From Haliea salexigens DSM 19537 (GTDB lineage: Bacteria > Pseudomonadota > Gammaproteobacteria > Pseudomonadales > Halieaceae), in contig NZ_AUHJ01000006.1 in the NCBI RefSeq assembly GCF_000423125.1, positions 179,145 to 243,144 on the forward strand: a stretch of DNA of 64,000 nucleotides, written 5' to 3'. The position numbers and the translations under genes are program-made. Below are positions 26,060-35,030 of the stretch, piece after piece. Below the pieces are notes generated by a model. That model worked only from the letters and a program-made list of their open reading frames with translations. It ran no database searches and had not been told where the DNA came from. Positions within the stretch are counted from its first letter, which is position 1, and every line of letters begins with the position of its first letter.

Positions 26060-26689
26060 ATGAACATGTTTATCGTCGATTTCGTTTTTCGTTGGGCGCA
26101 CGTGCTGTTCGGTATCACCTGGATAGGCATGCTGTATTACTTCAACTTCGTGCAGACCGAGTACTTCAAGGAAGCCGAGGCCGGTGCCAAGGCGGACGCC
26201 ATGAAGAAGCTCGCGCCCCGCGCTCTGTGGTGGTTCCGTTGGGGCGCCATGTTTACTTTCCTCACCGGTTTCATTCTGCTTATGGCGGCGCGTCCCTTTG
26301 GCAATATGGGCGCCAGCGCGTTGATCCTCATGGGTTCCCTCACCGGCACGTTGATGTTCCTGAACGTCTGGCTGATTATCTGGCCCAACCAGAAAATCGT
26401 GCTGGGACTGGCGCAGGGTGATGGCCCGGTCGCTGCGGCCAAGGCCGGCCTGGCGTCGCGCACCAACACCCTGTTTTCAGGGCCTATGCTGTTCGGCATG
26501 CTCGGCGCCAAGCATGCACCGTTCCTCACGCCCAGCACCACGGGCCTGATTGCCTGTGCCGCGCTGATTCTGGCGCTGGAAGCCAACGCGCTGTTCGGCA
26601 AGCAGGGCCCCATGACCAAGGTGGTCGGGGTGATTCACATGAGCATCCTGCTCACTGGTGTCGTCTGGGCGCTGCTCGCCTTCCTGTAA
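26060..26689 (+). CDS. Urate-oxidase N-terminal type membrane protein (PuuD-like, no cytochrome domain)
   Basis: A 209-residue protein with about five to six hydrophobic helices. The start FVFRWAHVLFGITWIGMLYY and the WWFRWGAMFTFLTGF segment are characteristic of the membrane part of PuuD-type urate hydroxylases (Urate_ox_N). Full-length PuuD carries a C-terminal cytochrome c domain. Here the protein ends after the membrane part and has no CXXCH motif, so it is a stand-alone version, common in bacteria but poorly characterised. Urate oxidation by this protein alone is doubtful. The open frame extends upstream to 25955, but the ATG at 26060 is preferred, with AAGGAAACTCC just before it. Confidence 0.72.
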   Translation: MNMFIVDFVFRWAHVLFGITWIGMLYYFNFVQTEYFKEAEAGAKADAMKKLAPRALWWFRWGAMFTFLTGFILLMAARPFGNMGASALILMGSLTGTLMFLNVWLIIWPNQKIVLGLAQGDGPVAAAKAGLASRTNTLFSGPMLFGMLGAKHAPFLTPSTTGLIACAALILALEANALFGKQGPMTKVVGVIHMSILLTGVVWALLAFL

Positions 26690-26775
26690 TGCCCTCTGCG
26701 CCGGGCCGCCAATCTCGCCCGGCGCAATCCTGCCTCTTCCGCACTTGCCGCTCTGCAACCGCTGCGCTGCCCATG

Positions 26776-26781
26776 TATAAT
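26776..26781 (+). promoter_or_regulatory. Possible -10 element for the coiled-coil membrane protein gene
   Basis: A perfect TATAAT lies 31 bp before the ATG at 26812, with a poor -35 candidate (CTGCAA at 26753-26758) 17 bp upstream. It is suggestive only. Confidence 0.4.
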
Positions 26782-26811
26782 GTCCGTCTCATTTCACGCC
26801 AGTGACCTACC

Positions 26812-27603
26812 ATGTCCCAGGACGATATCGACCATATGCCGCCCATTGTTCCCTCGCGGGAGACCGAGCAGGAACCTGTTGCACCCAAGCCACGCGGCAG
26901 CAAACCGGACAAGGGGCGCGCGGGTAACACGCGGCCGCCTGCGGGCGGTGGTGGCGGCACAGCGGCTGGTAGCAGCAGCTTCCTGGTGCGTCTCATGCTG
27001 GTCATCGCGCTCGCCGTGGCTGGCGTTGCCTGCGCCTGGGCTTACCAGTTGCAACAGGCGCTGGATGGCAGCGCGGCTCAGATGGAGCGTTACGCCAAGC
27101 GTATTTCCGACCTTGAGGACCGGCTTTCAGATACCGATGAGGGCCTCAGCCAGAACACGCAGGCCATGGCGGTCAAGATCAAGGAGCTGTATTCCGAAGT
27201 CGATAAGCTGTGGGCCTCTGCCTGGCGCCGGAACAAGGCGGCTATCGAGGAGCTGGAGAAAACCAGCGCCAGCCAGGTGAAGAAAGTCGCCGCCGCCGAG
27301 AAAACGCTGGCCGCGAATGCCGATCAGATCAAAAGCGCCTCCGGCGACATCGCGCGCCTGAAAAGCGTGGCGGGCGATCTTGAGCGCCTGATGGCCAGCG
27401 CCAAGGCCAATCAGGCCGAGGTGGAACGTGTTGCAGACAGCGTCAACCGGGTGAACGTGGAGCTTGCCAAGCTGAACAAGCGGGTGCAGGAAAACGAGGA
27501 CTGGGTGAACTCTATCAACACATTCCGCGGCCAGATCAACCGTTCGATTACTGACCTGCAATCTTCCGTGCGCAACCTGCAGTCAGCGCCCTCTACTCCC
27601 TAG
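26812..27603 (+). CDS. Bitopic membrane protein with long coiled coil, function unknown
   Basis: A 263-residue protein in three parts. A proline-, lysine- and glycine-rich cytoplasmic segment (about 1-57) is followed by one membrane helix (about 60-78) and a long periplasmic region of about 180 residues with strong heptad character (LEDRLSDTDEGL, LEKTSASQVKKVAAAEK, AKLNKRVQENEDWVNSIN). No catalytic motif is visible. Similar 'ATPase involved in DNA repair'-labelled coiled-coil proteins exist in related bacteria but carry no demonstrated function. The gene is followed 22 bp later by fumarase, with which it may share a transcript. Confidence 0.75.
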   Translation: MSQDDIDHMPPIVPSRETEQEPVAPKPRGSKPDKGRAGNTRPPAGGGGGTAAGSSSFLVRLMLVIALAVAGVACAWAYQLQQALDGSAAQMERYAKRISDLEDRLSDTDEGLSQNTQAMAVKIKELYSEVDKLWASAWRRNKAAIEELEKTSASQVKKVAAAEKTLAANADQIKSASGDIARLKSVAGDLERLMASAKANQAEVERVADSVNRVNVELAKLNKRVQENEDWVNSINTFRGQINRSITDLQSSVRNLQSAPSTP

Positions 27604-27625
27604 ACAGACAGCAAGGACTCCTGCC

Positions 27626-29149
27626 ATGACCGTTATCCGTCAGGATGATTTTATCGACAGCGTTGCCGACGCCCTGCAGTTCATTTCCTACTACCACCCG
27701 CTGGACTTCGTACAGGCCGTGCACCGCGCCTGGGAGATGGAGCAGAACCCGGCAGCCAAGGATGCGATGGCGCAGATCCTGATTAATTCCCGTATGTGCG
27801 CCCAGGGCCACCGGCCCATCTGCCAGGACACCGGTATTGTGACCGTGTTTCTGAAGATCGGCATGAACGTGCGCTGGGATGCCACCCTGTCGGTAGCGGA
27901 TATGGTCAATGAAGGTGTGCGCCGCGCCTACACCCATCCGGATAACGTACTGCGTGCCTCCATCCTCGAAGACCCCGCCGGTGCGCGGCGCAATACCAAG
28001 GACAACACCCCCGCCGTGATCCATATGGAGGTGGTGCCGGGCGACACGGTGGATGTGCAGGTGGCGGCCAAGGGCGGTGGCTCGGAGAACAAATCCAAGC
28101 TGGCCATGCTCAACCCCTCCGACAGCATTGTGGACTGGGTGGTGAATACAGTGCCGACCATGGGCGCTGGCTGGTGTCCGCCCGGCATGCTCGGTATCGG
28201 TATCGGTGGCACGGCTGAAAAGGCGGCCGTCATGGCCAAGGAGTCCCTGATGGACCCCGTCGACATCCATGAGTTGCGTAAACGCGGCCCCGCCAACCGC
28301 GCCGAGGAACTGCGTCTGGAAATCATGGATGCGGTCAACCGGCTGGGCATTGGCGCCCAGGGCCTGGGCGGCCTCACCACCGTGCTGGACGTCAAGATTC
28401 GGGATTATCCGACCCACGCGGCGTCGTTGCCGGTGGCGATGATTCCCAATTGCGCGGCTACCCGCCACGCACATTTTGTGCTCGATGGCAGTGGCCCCGC
28501 GCTGCAAACGCCCCCCAACCTCGACGATTGGCCGGAGATTACCTGGGAAGTGGGTGAGCAGGTGCGGCGTGTCAACCTGGACACGGTGACGCCGGAGGAG
28601 GCGGCCCTGTGGCAGCCCGGCGATACACTGCTGTTGTCGGGCAAGATGCTTACCGGGCGCGACGCCGCGCACAAGAAGATGAAAGAGCTGATCGACAGCG
28701 GGGAAGGTCTGCCGGCGGAGGTCGACCTGAAGGGCCGGTTCATTTATTACGTGGGTCCCGTCGACCCGGTGCGAGATGAGGTCGTTGGGCCTGCAGGCCC
28801 CACGACATCGACCCGCATGGACAAATTCACCGACTTTATCCTCGATAAAACCGGCCTGCTGGGCATGATTGGCAAGGCGGAGCGCGGGCCCACCGGCATT
28901 GAGGCGATCAAGAAGCACAAGGCGGTGTATCTTGTGGCGGTAGGGGGTGCGGCCTACCTGGTATCGAAAGCCATTACCTCGGCGCGTGTGGTGGCCTTCC
29001 CCGAGCTGGGCATGGAAGCCATCTACGAATTCGAGGTGCAGGACATGCCGGTCAGCGTGGCGGTCGATTCGCGCGGCGTTTCCGTGCATGAAACCGGTCC
29101 GCGTATCTGGCAGGCGAAGATCGAAGAGCAGGCGCTTGAGCTGATCTGA
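27626..29149 (+). CDS. Class I fumarate hydratase ([4Fe-4S])
   Basis: A 507-residue oxygen-sensitive class I fumarase that interconverts fumarate and L-malate in the citric acid cycle. Both halves are present: the alpha-like region with QDTGIVTVFLKIG and GGGSENKSKLAML, and the beta-like region with LLLSGKMLTGRDAAHKK and AVGGAAYLVSKAI. Cys66 (CQDTG), Cys184 (GWCPPG) and Cys276 (PNCAATRH) are placed to ligate the iron-sulfur cluster. The length fits FumA/FumB of E. coli. A clear ribosome binding site AAGGA precedes the ATG. It could be named fumA or fumB, so no symbol is given. Confidence 0.95.
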   Translation: MTVIRQDDFIDSVADALQFISYYHPLDFVQAVHRAWEMEQNPAAKDAMAQILINSRMCAQGHRPICQDTGIVTVFLKIGMNVRWDATLSVADMVNEGVRRAYTHPDNVLRASILEDPAGARRNTKDNTPAVIHMEVVPGDTVDVQVAAKGGGSENKSKLAMLNPSDSIVDWVVNTVPTMGAGWCPPGMLGIGIGGTAEKAAVMAKESLMDPVDIHELRKRGPANRAEELRLEIMDAVNRLGIGAQGLGGLTTVLDVKIRDYPTHAASLPVAMIPNCAATRHAHFVLDGSGPALQTPPNLDDWPEITWEVGEQVRRVNLDTVTPEEAALWQPGDTLLLSGKMLTGRDAAHKKMKELIDSGEGLPAEVDLKGRFIYYVGPVDPVRDEVVGPAGPTTSTRMDKFTDFILDKTGLLGMIGKAERGPTGIEAIKKHKAVYLVAVGGAAYLVSKAITSARVVAFPELGMEAIYEFEVQDMPVSVAVDSRGVSVHETGPRIWQAKIEEQALELI

Positions 29150-29168
29150 GCCGCGCGCTCACACGCTC

Positions 29169-30611
29169 ATGACAACCTTCTACTGGCACGATTACGAAAC
29201 CTTCGGGGCTGACCCGGCCTGGGACAGGCCCGTGCAGTTTGCGGGCCTGCGTACCGATGCCGACCTCAACGTCATCGGCGACCCGCTGGTACTGTATGCC
29301 CGCCCCGCGGATGACTTCCTGCCACACCCCATGGCGTGTTTGATCACGGGCATTACCCCGCAACTTGCACTGGAAAAGGGCGTGGCGGAGTGCGAGTTTA
29401 TTGCCCGCATCCACGCCGAGTTGGCTCAGCCCGGCACCTGCGCGGTGGGTTACAACTCGCTGCGTTTCGACGATGAAATCACGCGCCATACGCTCTATCG
29501 GAACTTCTTCGACCCCTATGCCCGCGAATGGCAGAACGGCAACTCACGCTGGGACATTATCGATTTGCTGCGCACGGCCTGGGCGCTGCGCCCGGAAGGC
29601 ATTGAGTGGCCCCGGCGAGAGGACGGTCATGTCAGTTTCAAGCTGGAGCAACTGACGGCAGCCAATGGCATTGCACACGGCGCCGCCCACGATGCCCTGG
29701 CCGACGTTGAGGCGACCCTGGCGATGGCGCGGCTGGTGCGTGAACAGCAACCCAAGCTGTATGCCTGGGTGCTGCAGAGTCGCGACAAGCGCTGGGTGCA
29801 GGGGCAGTTGCAGCTGGGTGCATTGAAACCCGTCGTGCACATTTCCGGCATGTTCGGCGCCGAGCGCTTCAACACGGCGCTGATTGTGCCGCTGGCAACA
29901 CACCCGAAAAATCGCAACGAAGTGATCTGTGTCGACCTGAATGACGACCCGGCGGTGTTGCGCGAGCAGCCGGTGCCGGCGCTGCAGCAGACGCTGTTTG
30001 CGCGCCGCGAGGCCCTGGCCGAGGGGCAGCAGCGCCCGGGCCTGAAGACGGTACACACCAACCGCTGCCCGGTGCTGGCGCCAGCGAGCATGGTGACCCC
30101 CGAGGTCGCTGCGCGCATTGGGCTGGACGGTGCGCGCTGCCGGCGTCATCTCGCGGCCCTGCGCGACTGGCACCAGGCCGATGCGCAGGGCATGATCGAG
30201 AAATTGCAGGCCGTGTACGCGGGACGTGAGTTTGCACCCGTCACCGACCCCGATCGTATGCTCTACAGCGGCGGATTTTTCTCCGATGGGGACCGGCGTG
30301 CGATGGATCGGGTGCGCGCCGCCAGCCCGGACGCGCTGGCTGGAGAGTCCTTTGTGTTTGAGGATGCCCGCCTGCCAGAGATGCTGTTTCGCTATCGTGC
30401 GCGCAATTTCCCCCACAGCCTGGCGGCCAGCGAACGCGCCCAGTGGGACGAGTTCCGGCTGCAGCGGATCGCCGAACCCGATGCCGCCTCCGCGCTCGGT
30501 ATGGAGGCTTATCAGGAACTTGTCGACGCCCTGCTGCAGGAGGAACGTCCAGCGCGCGAGCGCGTGGTGCTTGAGGCGCTGCTGGAATACGGCGACGCGC
30601 TGCTGGCCTGA
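29169..30611 (+). CDS. sbcB: Exodeoxyribonuclease I
   Basis: A 480-residue 3'-5' single-strand DNA exonuclease of the DEDD superfamily, acting in recombination and mismatch repair. The first exonuclease motif is FYWHDYETFGADPAW with catalytic Asp8 and Glu10. YNSLRFDDEITRHTLYRNFF is motif II, and HDALADVEATLAMARL is the H-x-x-x-x-D motif III. The C-terminal SH3-like and helical regions (to about residue 475) match the E. coli ExoI length. It starts 19 bp after the fumarase stop and precedes pyrB. Confidence 0.96.
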   Translation: MTTFYWHDYETFGADPAWDRPVQFAGLRTDADLNVIGDPLVLYARPADDFLPHPMACLITGITPQLALEKGVAECEFIARIHAELAQPGTCAVGYNSLRFDDEITRHTLYRNFFDPYAREWQNGNSRWDIIDLLRTAWALRPEGIEWPRREDGHVSFKLEQLTAANGIAHGAAHDALADVEATLAMARLVREQQPKLYAWVLQSRDKRWVQGQLQLGALKPVVHISGMFGAERFNTALIVPLATHPKNRNEVICVDLNDDPAVLREQPVPALQQTLFARREALAEGQQRPGLKTVHTNRCPVLAPASMVTPEVAARIGLDGARCRRHLAALRDWHQADAQGMIEKLQAVYAGREFAPVTDPDRMLYSGGFFSDGDRRAMDRVRAASPDALAGESFVFEDARLPEMLFRYRARNFPHSLAASERAQWDEFRLQRIAEPDAASALGMEAYQELVDALLQEERPARERVVLEALLEYGDALLA

Positions 30612-30643
30612 ACGGGCCATGGGCAAGCGGCCAGCGCAGGCCG

Positions 30644-30649
30644 TATAAT
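30644..30649 (+). promoter_or_regulatory. Possible -10 element upstream of pyrB
   Basis: A TATAAT hexamer 52 bp before the pyrB GTG. No good -35 is seen at 16-18 bp, so the call is tentative. The 5' leader shows no obvious pyrimidine-rich leader peptide. Confidence 0.4.
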
Positions 30650-30701
30650 AGCTGCGCGCGAGTGCGAGATACCGCGCTTTGCCAGATTCGGGAGTGTTTG
30701 C

Positions 30702-31724
30702 GTGCAGTTTGCCGGTAGTCATATCCTCTCCATCGCCCAGTTTGAGCGCCCCGACGTGGAACGGGTGTTCGCCGTGGCAGACAGCATGGAGCCTTACGCC
30801 CACCGCCGACGCGTTACCCGGGTGCTCGATGGGGCTATCCTGGGTTCCATGTTTTTCGAGCCCAGCACCCGCACGCGAGTCAGCTTCGGTAGCGCGTTCA
30901 ACTTGCTGGGCGGGGAAGTGCGCGAAACCACAGGCTTTGAACAGTCGGCCATCGCCAAGGGCGAATCGCTCTACGATACCGCGCGCGTGCTCAGTGGCTA
31001 CTCCGACGTCATCGCCATGCGCCACCCACAGGAGGGCTCGGTCGCCGAGTTTGCGGCCGCCAGTCGTGTACCTGTCATCAATGGGGGTGACGGCAGTAAC
31101 GAGCACCCTACGCAGGCTCTGCTCGACCTGTACACCATTCGCAAGGAACTGGCGGCGCGCGGCCGTGATGTCGACCGGCTGCGTATTGCCATGGTCGGTG
31201 ATCTGCGCCACGGGCGTACCGTGCACTCGCTGTGCAAGCTGCTGTGCTTGTTCAAAGGCGTTCAGGTGGTGCTGGTGTCCCCCAGCGAGTTGCGTATGCC
31301 GGGAGCGATTGTTGAGCAATTGCGTGCTTCCGGTCACGAGGTGCTGGAGTCCGAAGCGCTGGAAAGCAGCATCCGACATGTCGATATCGTGTATTCCACC
31401 CGTATTCAGGAGGAGCGTTTCAGCTCCCAGCAGGAGGCGGACATCTACCGCGGCCGGTTCCGTCTCAACCAGAGCATTTACACCGAGCACTGCGAACCCA
31501 ACACGGTGATCATGCACCCGCTGCCGCGCGACTCCCGAGTGACGGCGCGGGAGCTGGACGATGACCTGAACGATAACCCGAACCTCGCCATTTTCCGCCA
31601 GACAGACAACGGCGTGTTGGTGCGTATGGCGCTGTTTACCCTGGTGCTGGATGTTGTGGAGCAGGTGCACAAGCACGCGCGCGACGTGAACTGGTACACC
31701 GGCGGGCGTTTCGATGGCCTTTGA
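30702..31724 (+). CDS. pyrB: Aspartate carbamoyltransferase catalytic subunit
   Basis: A 340-residue enzyme joining carbamoyl phosphate and aspartate, the first committed step of pyrimidine synthesis. The carbamoyl phosphate site is FFEPSTRTRVSFGSA (Ser55-Arg58), and ALLDLYTI, VGDLRHGRTVHSL and HPLPRD are the other signature segments. The length is somewhat above the 310 residues of E. coli PyrB. The start is a GTG. There is no pyrI regulatory subunit or dihydroorotase-like pyrC next to it. The 3' end overlaps a Nudix gene by 11 bp. Confidence 0.95.
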   Translation: MQFAGSHILSIAQFERPDVERVFAVADSMEPYAHRRRVTRVLDGAILGSMFFEPSTRTRVSFGSAFNLLGGEVRETTGFEQSAIAKGESLYDTARVLSGYSDVIAMRHPQEGSVAEFAAASRVPVINGGDGSNEHPTQALLDLYTIRKELAARGRDVDRLRIAMVGDLRHGRTVHSLCKLLCLFKGVQVVLVSPSELRMPGAIVEQLRASGHEVLESEALESSIRHVDIVYSTRIQEERFSSQQEADIYRGRFRLNQSIYTEHCEPNTVIMHPLPRDSRVTARELDDDLNDNPNLAIFRQTDNGVLVRMALFTLVLDVVEQVHKHARDVNWYTGGRFDGL

Positions 31725-32334
31725 GTTGGCCTTCTCCGGCGCCGCCGCACGTGTATTGCAGAGCGAGGCGGCTTTCAGCGGGCATTTTTCCGTGCGCCGC
31801 CTGACCCTGCAGCACCGGCTGTTTGCGGGAGGCTGGAGCGAACCGCTGGTGCGCGAGGTGTTTGAGCGCGGCGATGCCGTGGCCGTGCTGCCCTATGAAC
31901 CGGAAACTGACTGCGTCATTCTCATCGAGCAGTTTCGCCCCGGTGCCCTGCGCGATGCGCACAGCCCCTGGATGCTGGAGGTCATCGCCGGTGTTGTTGA
32001 GGCTGGCGAAACGGATGCGCAGGTCGCCCATCGCGAAGCCGCGGAAGAGGCGGCCTGTGAGCTGGCCGAACTGCTCCCCATCGCCAGCTACTATCCCAGT
32101 GCGGGTGCCTGTTCCGAGCACGTCCGGCTGTTCTGTGGCCGCGTCACGGCGGCGGACGCGGGTGCCGTGCACGGTGCCCGTGACGAGGGTGAGGATATTC
32201 TCGTGCACCGTATTCCCCGCGGCGAGGCACTGGCGCTGCTCGCGGCGGACCGCGTGCCCAATGGTCACACGCTGATTGCCCTGCAGTGGCTGCAGTTGCA
32301 GGGCGAGTCGCTGCGGCAACGCTGGCTTTCCTGA
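31714..32334 (+). CDS. nudF: Nudix hydrolase, ADP-ribose pyrophosphatase type
   Basis: A 206-residue protein with a Nudix box across about residues 91-113 (GVVEAGETDAQVAHREAAEE, then AACEL), embedded in the layout of NudF: ILIEQFRPGAL upstream and a C-terminal helix ending LQGESLRQRWLS. It would hydrolyse ADP-ribose to AMP and ribose-5-phosphate. It overlaps the pyrB 3' end and is followed closely by murJ. The substrate is inferred from the family and not fixed by the sequence. Confidence 0.85.
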   Translation: MAFELAFSGAAARVLQSEAAFSGHFSVRRLTLQHRLFAGGWSEPLVREVFERGDAVAVLPYEPETDCVILIEQFRPGALRDAHSPWMLEVIAGVVEAGETDAQVAHREAAEEAACELAELLPIASYYPSAGACSEHVRLFCGRVTAADAGAVHGARDEGEDILVHRIPRGEALALLAADRVPNGHTLIALQWLQLQGESLRQRWLS

Positions 32335-32347
32335 TGGCCGGCGTGCC

Positions 32348-33949
32348 GTGACCTCGCCCACCCCACCCGGCACACCGGAACCCGCTGCGCCCGGACTGCT
32401 GCGTTCCAGTGCCGTGGTGGGCAGCATGACGCTGCTCTCGCGTGTGCTCGGTTTGTTGCGCGATGTGGTGATGGCGGCCGTGGTGGGCGCCAGTGCCAAC
32501 GCCGACGCTTTCTTTGTGGCCTTCAAGATTCCCAACTTCCTGCGCCGGCTGTTTGCCGAGGGTGCCTTCGCGCAGGCTTTCGTGCCGGTGCTCGCCGACT
32601 ACCGCGAGGACGGCAGCGTGGCGGCGGTGCGAGCACTGGTAGACCGCGTGGCCGGGGTGTTGGGTGGCACCTTGCTGGTGGTCACCGCACTGGCCATGCT
32701 GGCAGCACCGCTGGTGGCCATGGTGTTTGCGCCGGGTTTTGTTGCCGACCCGGGCAAATTCGACCTCACCGCGCAGATGATCCGCATCACTTTTCCCTAT
32801 TTGCTGCTCATCTCCATGACCGGCTTTTGCGGCGCGATCCTCAACAGCTACGGCCGCTTCGCGGTGCCGGCTTTGACGCCGGTGTTTCTCAACCTGTCCC
32901 TGATTGGCGCGGCGCTGGTCGCGGCCCCGCAGCTGGACGAGCCGGTGTTTGCGCTGGCCTGGGGTGTGGCGCTGGCGGGTGTTGTGCAACTGCTGTTCCA
33001 GCTGCCCTTCCTGTACAGGCTAGATCTCGTGCCGCGGCCGCGATGGGACACGCGCCACCCGGGGGTGCGGCGCATTCTGAAACTCATGGTGCCGGCACTG
33101 TTTGGCGTGTCGGTCAGCCAGATCAATCTGCTGCTGGACACGGTGCTGGCCTCTTTTCTCCCCACGGGCAGTGTGTCCTGGTTGTATTACTCGGACCGCC
33201 TCATGGAACTGCCGCTGGGTGTATTCGGTATTGCCATTGCCACGGTGATTCTGCCCAGCCTGTCGGCGCACCGCGCCGGGGCGAGGATGCGCGAGTTCGG
33301 GCTGACGCTGGATTGGGCGGTGCGTTCCGTGCTGCTGATCGCCGTGCCGGCGGCGGTGGCGCTGGCGGTGCTGGCGCAGCCGATTCTGGTGACACTGTTC
33401 CAGTATGGCGAGTTCAGGCCACAGGACGTGGCAATGTCGGCAATGAGCCTGACGGCCTATAGCCTGGGCCTCGCGGCCTTCATGTTGATCAAGGTGCTGG
33501 CGCCAGGGTATTTTGCACGCCAGGACACCGCCACGCCGGTGCGGTTTGGCATCATTGCCATGGCGGCCAACATGGTGCTCAACCTGTTGTTCGTGTTGCC
33601 GCTGATGTTCTGGTTTGATGCCGGGCACGTGGGCCTCGCCCTGGCCACCAGTGTCGCGGCCTACCTGAATGCGGGACTGTTGCTGCGCGGGTTGCTGCGC
33701 GCCGGGGTAATGCAGTTACAGCCCGGTTGGGGCGCCTACGCCGGCCGCCTGCTGCTCGCCACCGCGGCGATGGTGGGCGCGCTTGTCCTGCTCAGTCCGC
33801 CCGTGGAGAGCTGGCTGCAGTGGGCTTTACCCGTGAGGGTGGGGCGTCTCGCCCTGGTCTGCGGTGTCGGCGGCGCGACGTATCTTCTGGTGCATTTTCT
33901 GCTGGGCACGCGTTTGCATCATCTGCGCACACCGCCCGCGAACAGCTGA
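32348..33949 (+). CDS. murJ: Lipid II flippase MurJ
   Basis: A 533-residue polytopic protein with about 14 membrane helices that flips lipid II across the inner membrane for peptidoglycan synthesis. Signature features are SMTLLSRVLGLLRDVVMAA at the start, FRRLFAEGAFAQAFVPV-type loop 1 (here FLRRLFAEGAFAQAFVPVLA), and SWLYYSDRLMELPLGVFGIA. The open frame extends upstream into the Nudix gene, but the GTG at 32348 lies 13 bp after that stop and gives the family length plus a short proline-rich leader. It precedes ribF in the conserved order. Confidence 0.95.
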   Translation: MTSPTPPGTPEPAAPGLLRSSAVVGSMTLLSRVLGLLRDVVMAAVVGASANADAFFVAFKIPNFLRRLFAEGAFAQAFVPVLADYREDGSVAAVRALVDRVAGVLGGTLLVVTALAMLAAPLVAMVFAPGFVADPGKFDLTAQMIRITFPYLLLISMTGFCGAILNSYGRFAVPALTPVFLNLSLIGAALVAAPQLDEPVFALAWGVALAGVVQLLFQLPFLYRLDLVPRPRWDTRHPGVRRILKLMVPALFGVSVSQINLLLDTVLASFLPTGSVSWLYYSDRLMELPLGVFGIAIATVILPSLSAHRAGARMREFGLTLDWAVRSVLLIAVPAAVALAVLAQPILVTLFQYGEFRPQDVAMSAMSLTAYSLGLAAFMLIKVLAPGYFARQDTATPVRFGIIAMAANMVLNLLFVLPLMFWFDAGHVGLALATSVAAYLNAGLLLRGLLRAGVMQLQPGWGAYAGRLLLATAAMVGALVLLSPPVESWLQWALPVRVGRLALVCGVGGATYLLVHFLLGTRLHHLRTPPANS

Positions 33950-34000
33950 GCGCCGGGCAGCGCCGCACTGGCCGGCATAGGCTAGGGCGGCACTTTTCGC

Positions 34001-34006
34001 TATACT
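34001..34006 (+). promoter_or_regulatory. Possible -10 element upstream of ribF
   Basis: A TATACT hexamer 35 bp before the ribF ATG, in the 91-bp gap between murJ and ribF. The -35 is not recognisable. A promoter at this place would drive ribF-ileS-lspA-fkpB-ispH. Confidence 0.4.
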
Positions 34007-34040
34007 CCTGCGTTTGCTTTCACAGAGTAAGCCCGACCTC

Positions 34041-35003
34041 ATGGAGCTGATCAGAGGCCTGCACAACCTGGGGCCGCAACACCGCCCCTGCGTTGCGACC
34101 ATCGGCGCTTTTGATGGGGTGCATCTCGGCCACCAGGCCGTTATCCGCAAGCTGCAGGCCAAGGCGGAGGAACTGGGGCTGCCGGCAACGGTCATTGTGT
34201 TCGAACCGCTGCCGCGCGAGTATTTTGCGCCGCTGGAGGCGCCCGCCCGCATCATGAGCTTCCGGGAGAAGTTCTGTGCACTGGAGCGCCTCGGTGTGGA
34301 CCGCGTGTTGCGTATTCGCTTCACGCCCAGCCTGCGCAGAATGTCGGCCCAGGCCTTTGTCGACGAGGTGTTCGTGCAGGGGCTGGGTGTGCAGCATGTT
34401 GTGCTTGGCGATGACTTTCGTTTCGGTAACGACCGGCAGGGCGATTACGCGTTCATCAAGTCCCAGGGGCGACGCTATGGCTACGAGGCCAGCGCAACCG
34501 ACACCTGTGAGCTGGGTGACGAGCGAGTCAGCAGTACACGCATCCGCAAGGCGCTTGCGGACGGCGACTTCAGGTTGGCGGAGCGGTTGCTGAGCCGGCC
34601 CTACCGCATGAGTGGCAAGGTGATCTACGGCCGCCAACTGGGGCGCGAGCTGGGCTTCCCAACGGCAAACCTGCAGTTACACCGCTTGCGCTCGCCCCTC
34701 TCCGGTGTCTATGCGGTGACGGTCACCGGCGCTGGCCTGGAGAGTGCGCCGGCGGTGGCGAATGTCGGCACGCGGCCCACTGTGGGAGACAGCATCCAGG
34801 CCAACCTCGAGGTGCACGTGCTGCAGGGGAGCCCACAGCTGTATGGCCGACACCTGGAGGTGACTTTTCTGCACAAGCTGCGGGAGGAGCGCAAGTTCGA
34901 CTCAATCGAGCTGTTGCGGGAGCAGATTGGAGAGGATGCTGATGCCGCCAGGGCGTGGCTGGAACAACATATGAGCAGCGCTGCGCCAGATGGCGAGGGC
35001 TGA
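34041..35003 (+). CDS. ribF: Bifunctional riboflavin kinase / FMN adenylyltransferase
   Basis: A 320-residue enzyme making FMN and FAD from riboflavin. The N-terminal adenylyltransferase domain shows TIGAFDGVHLGHQAVI and VFEPLPREYF, and the C-terminal flavokinase domain shows GRELGFPTANLQL and GVYAVTV. The family length is about 310. The ATG at 34041 is chosen over an upstream TTG at 34014 because it leads directly into MELIRGLHNL. ileS follows after 27 bp. Confidence 0.96.
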   Translation: MELIRGLHNLGPQHRPCVATIGAFDGVHLGHQAVIRKLQAKAEELGLPATVIVFEPLPREYFAPLEAPARIMSFREKFCALERLGVDRVLRIRFTPSLRRMSAQAFVDEVFVQGLGVQHVVLGDDFRFGNDRQGDYAFIKSQGRRYGYEASATDTCELGDERVSSTRIRKALADGDFRLAERLLSRPYRMSGKVIYGRQLGRELGFPTANLQLHRLRSPLSGVYAVTVTGAGLESAPAVANVGTRPTVGDSIQANLEVHVLQGSPQLYGRHLEVTFLHKLREERKFDSIELLREQIGEDADAARAWLEQHMSSAAPDGEG

Positions 35004-35030
35004 ACCGACAGATACGGGACTAGAGCTTGC

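Noticed and set aside
27593..29089. 498-codon minus-strand open frame across fumarase
   Set aside because: The shadow of a well-identified class I fumarase; histidine-rich composition typical of antisense frames.
29544..31676. 710-codon open frame on the minus strand across sbcB and pyrB
   Set aside because: It is antisense to two clear enzymes and its translation has no domain or codon logic; a high-GC shadow.
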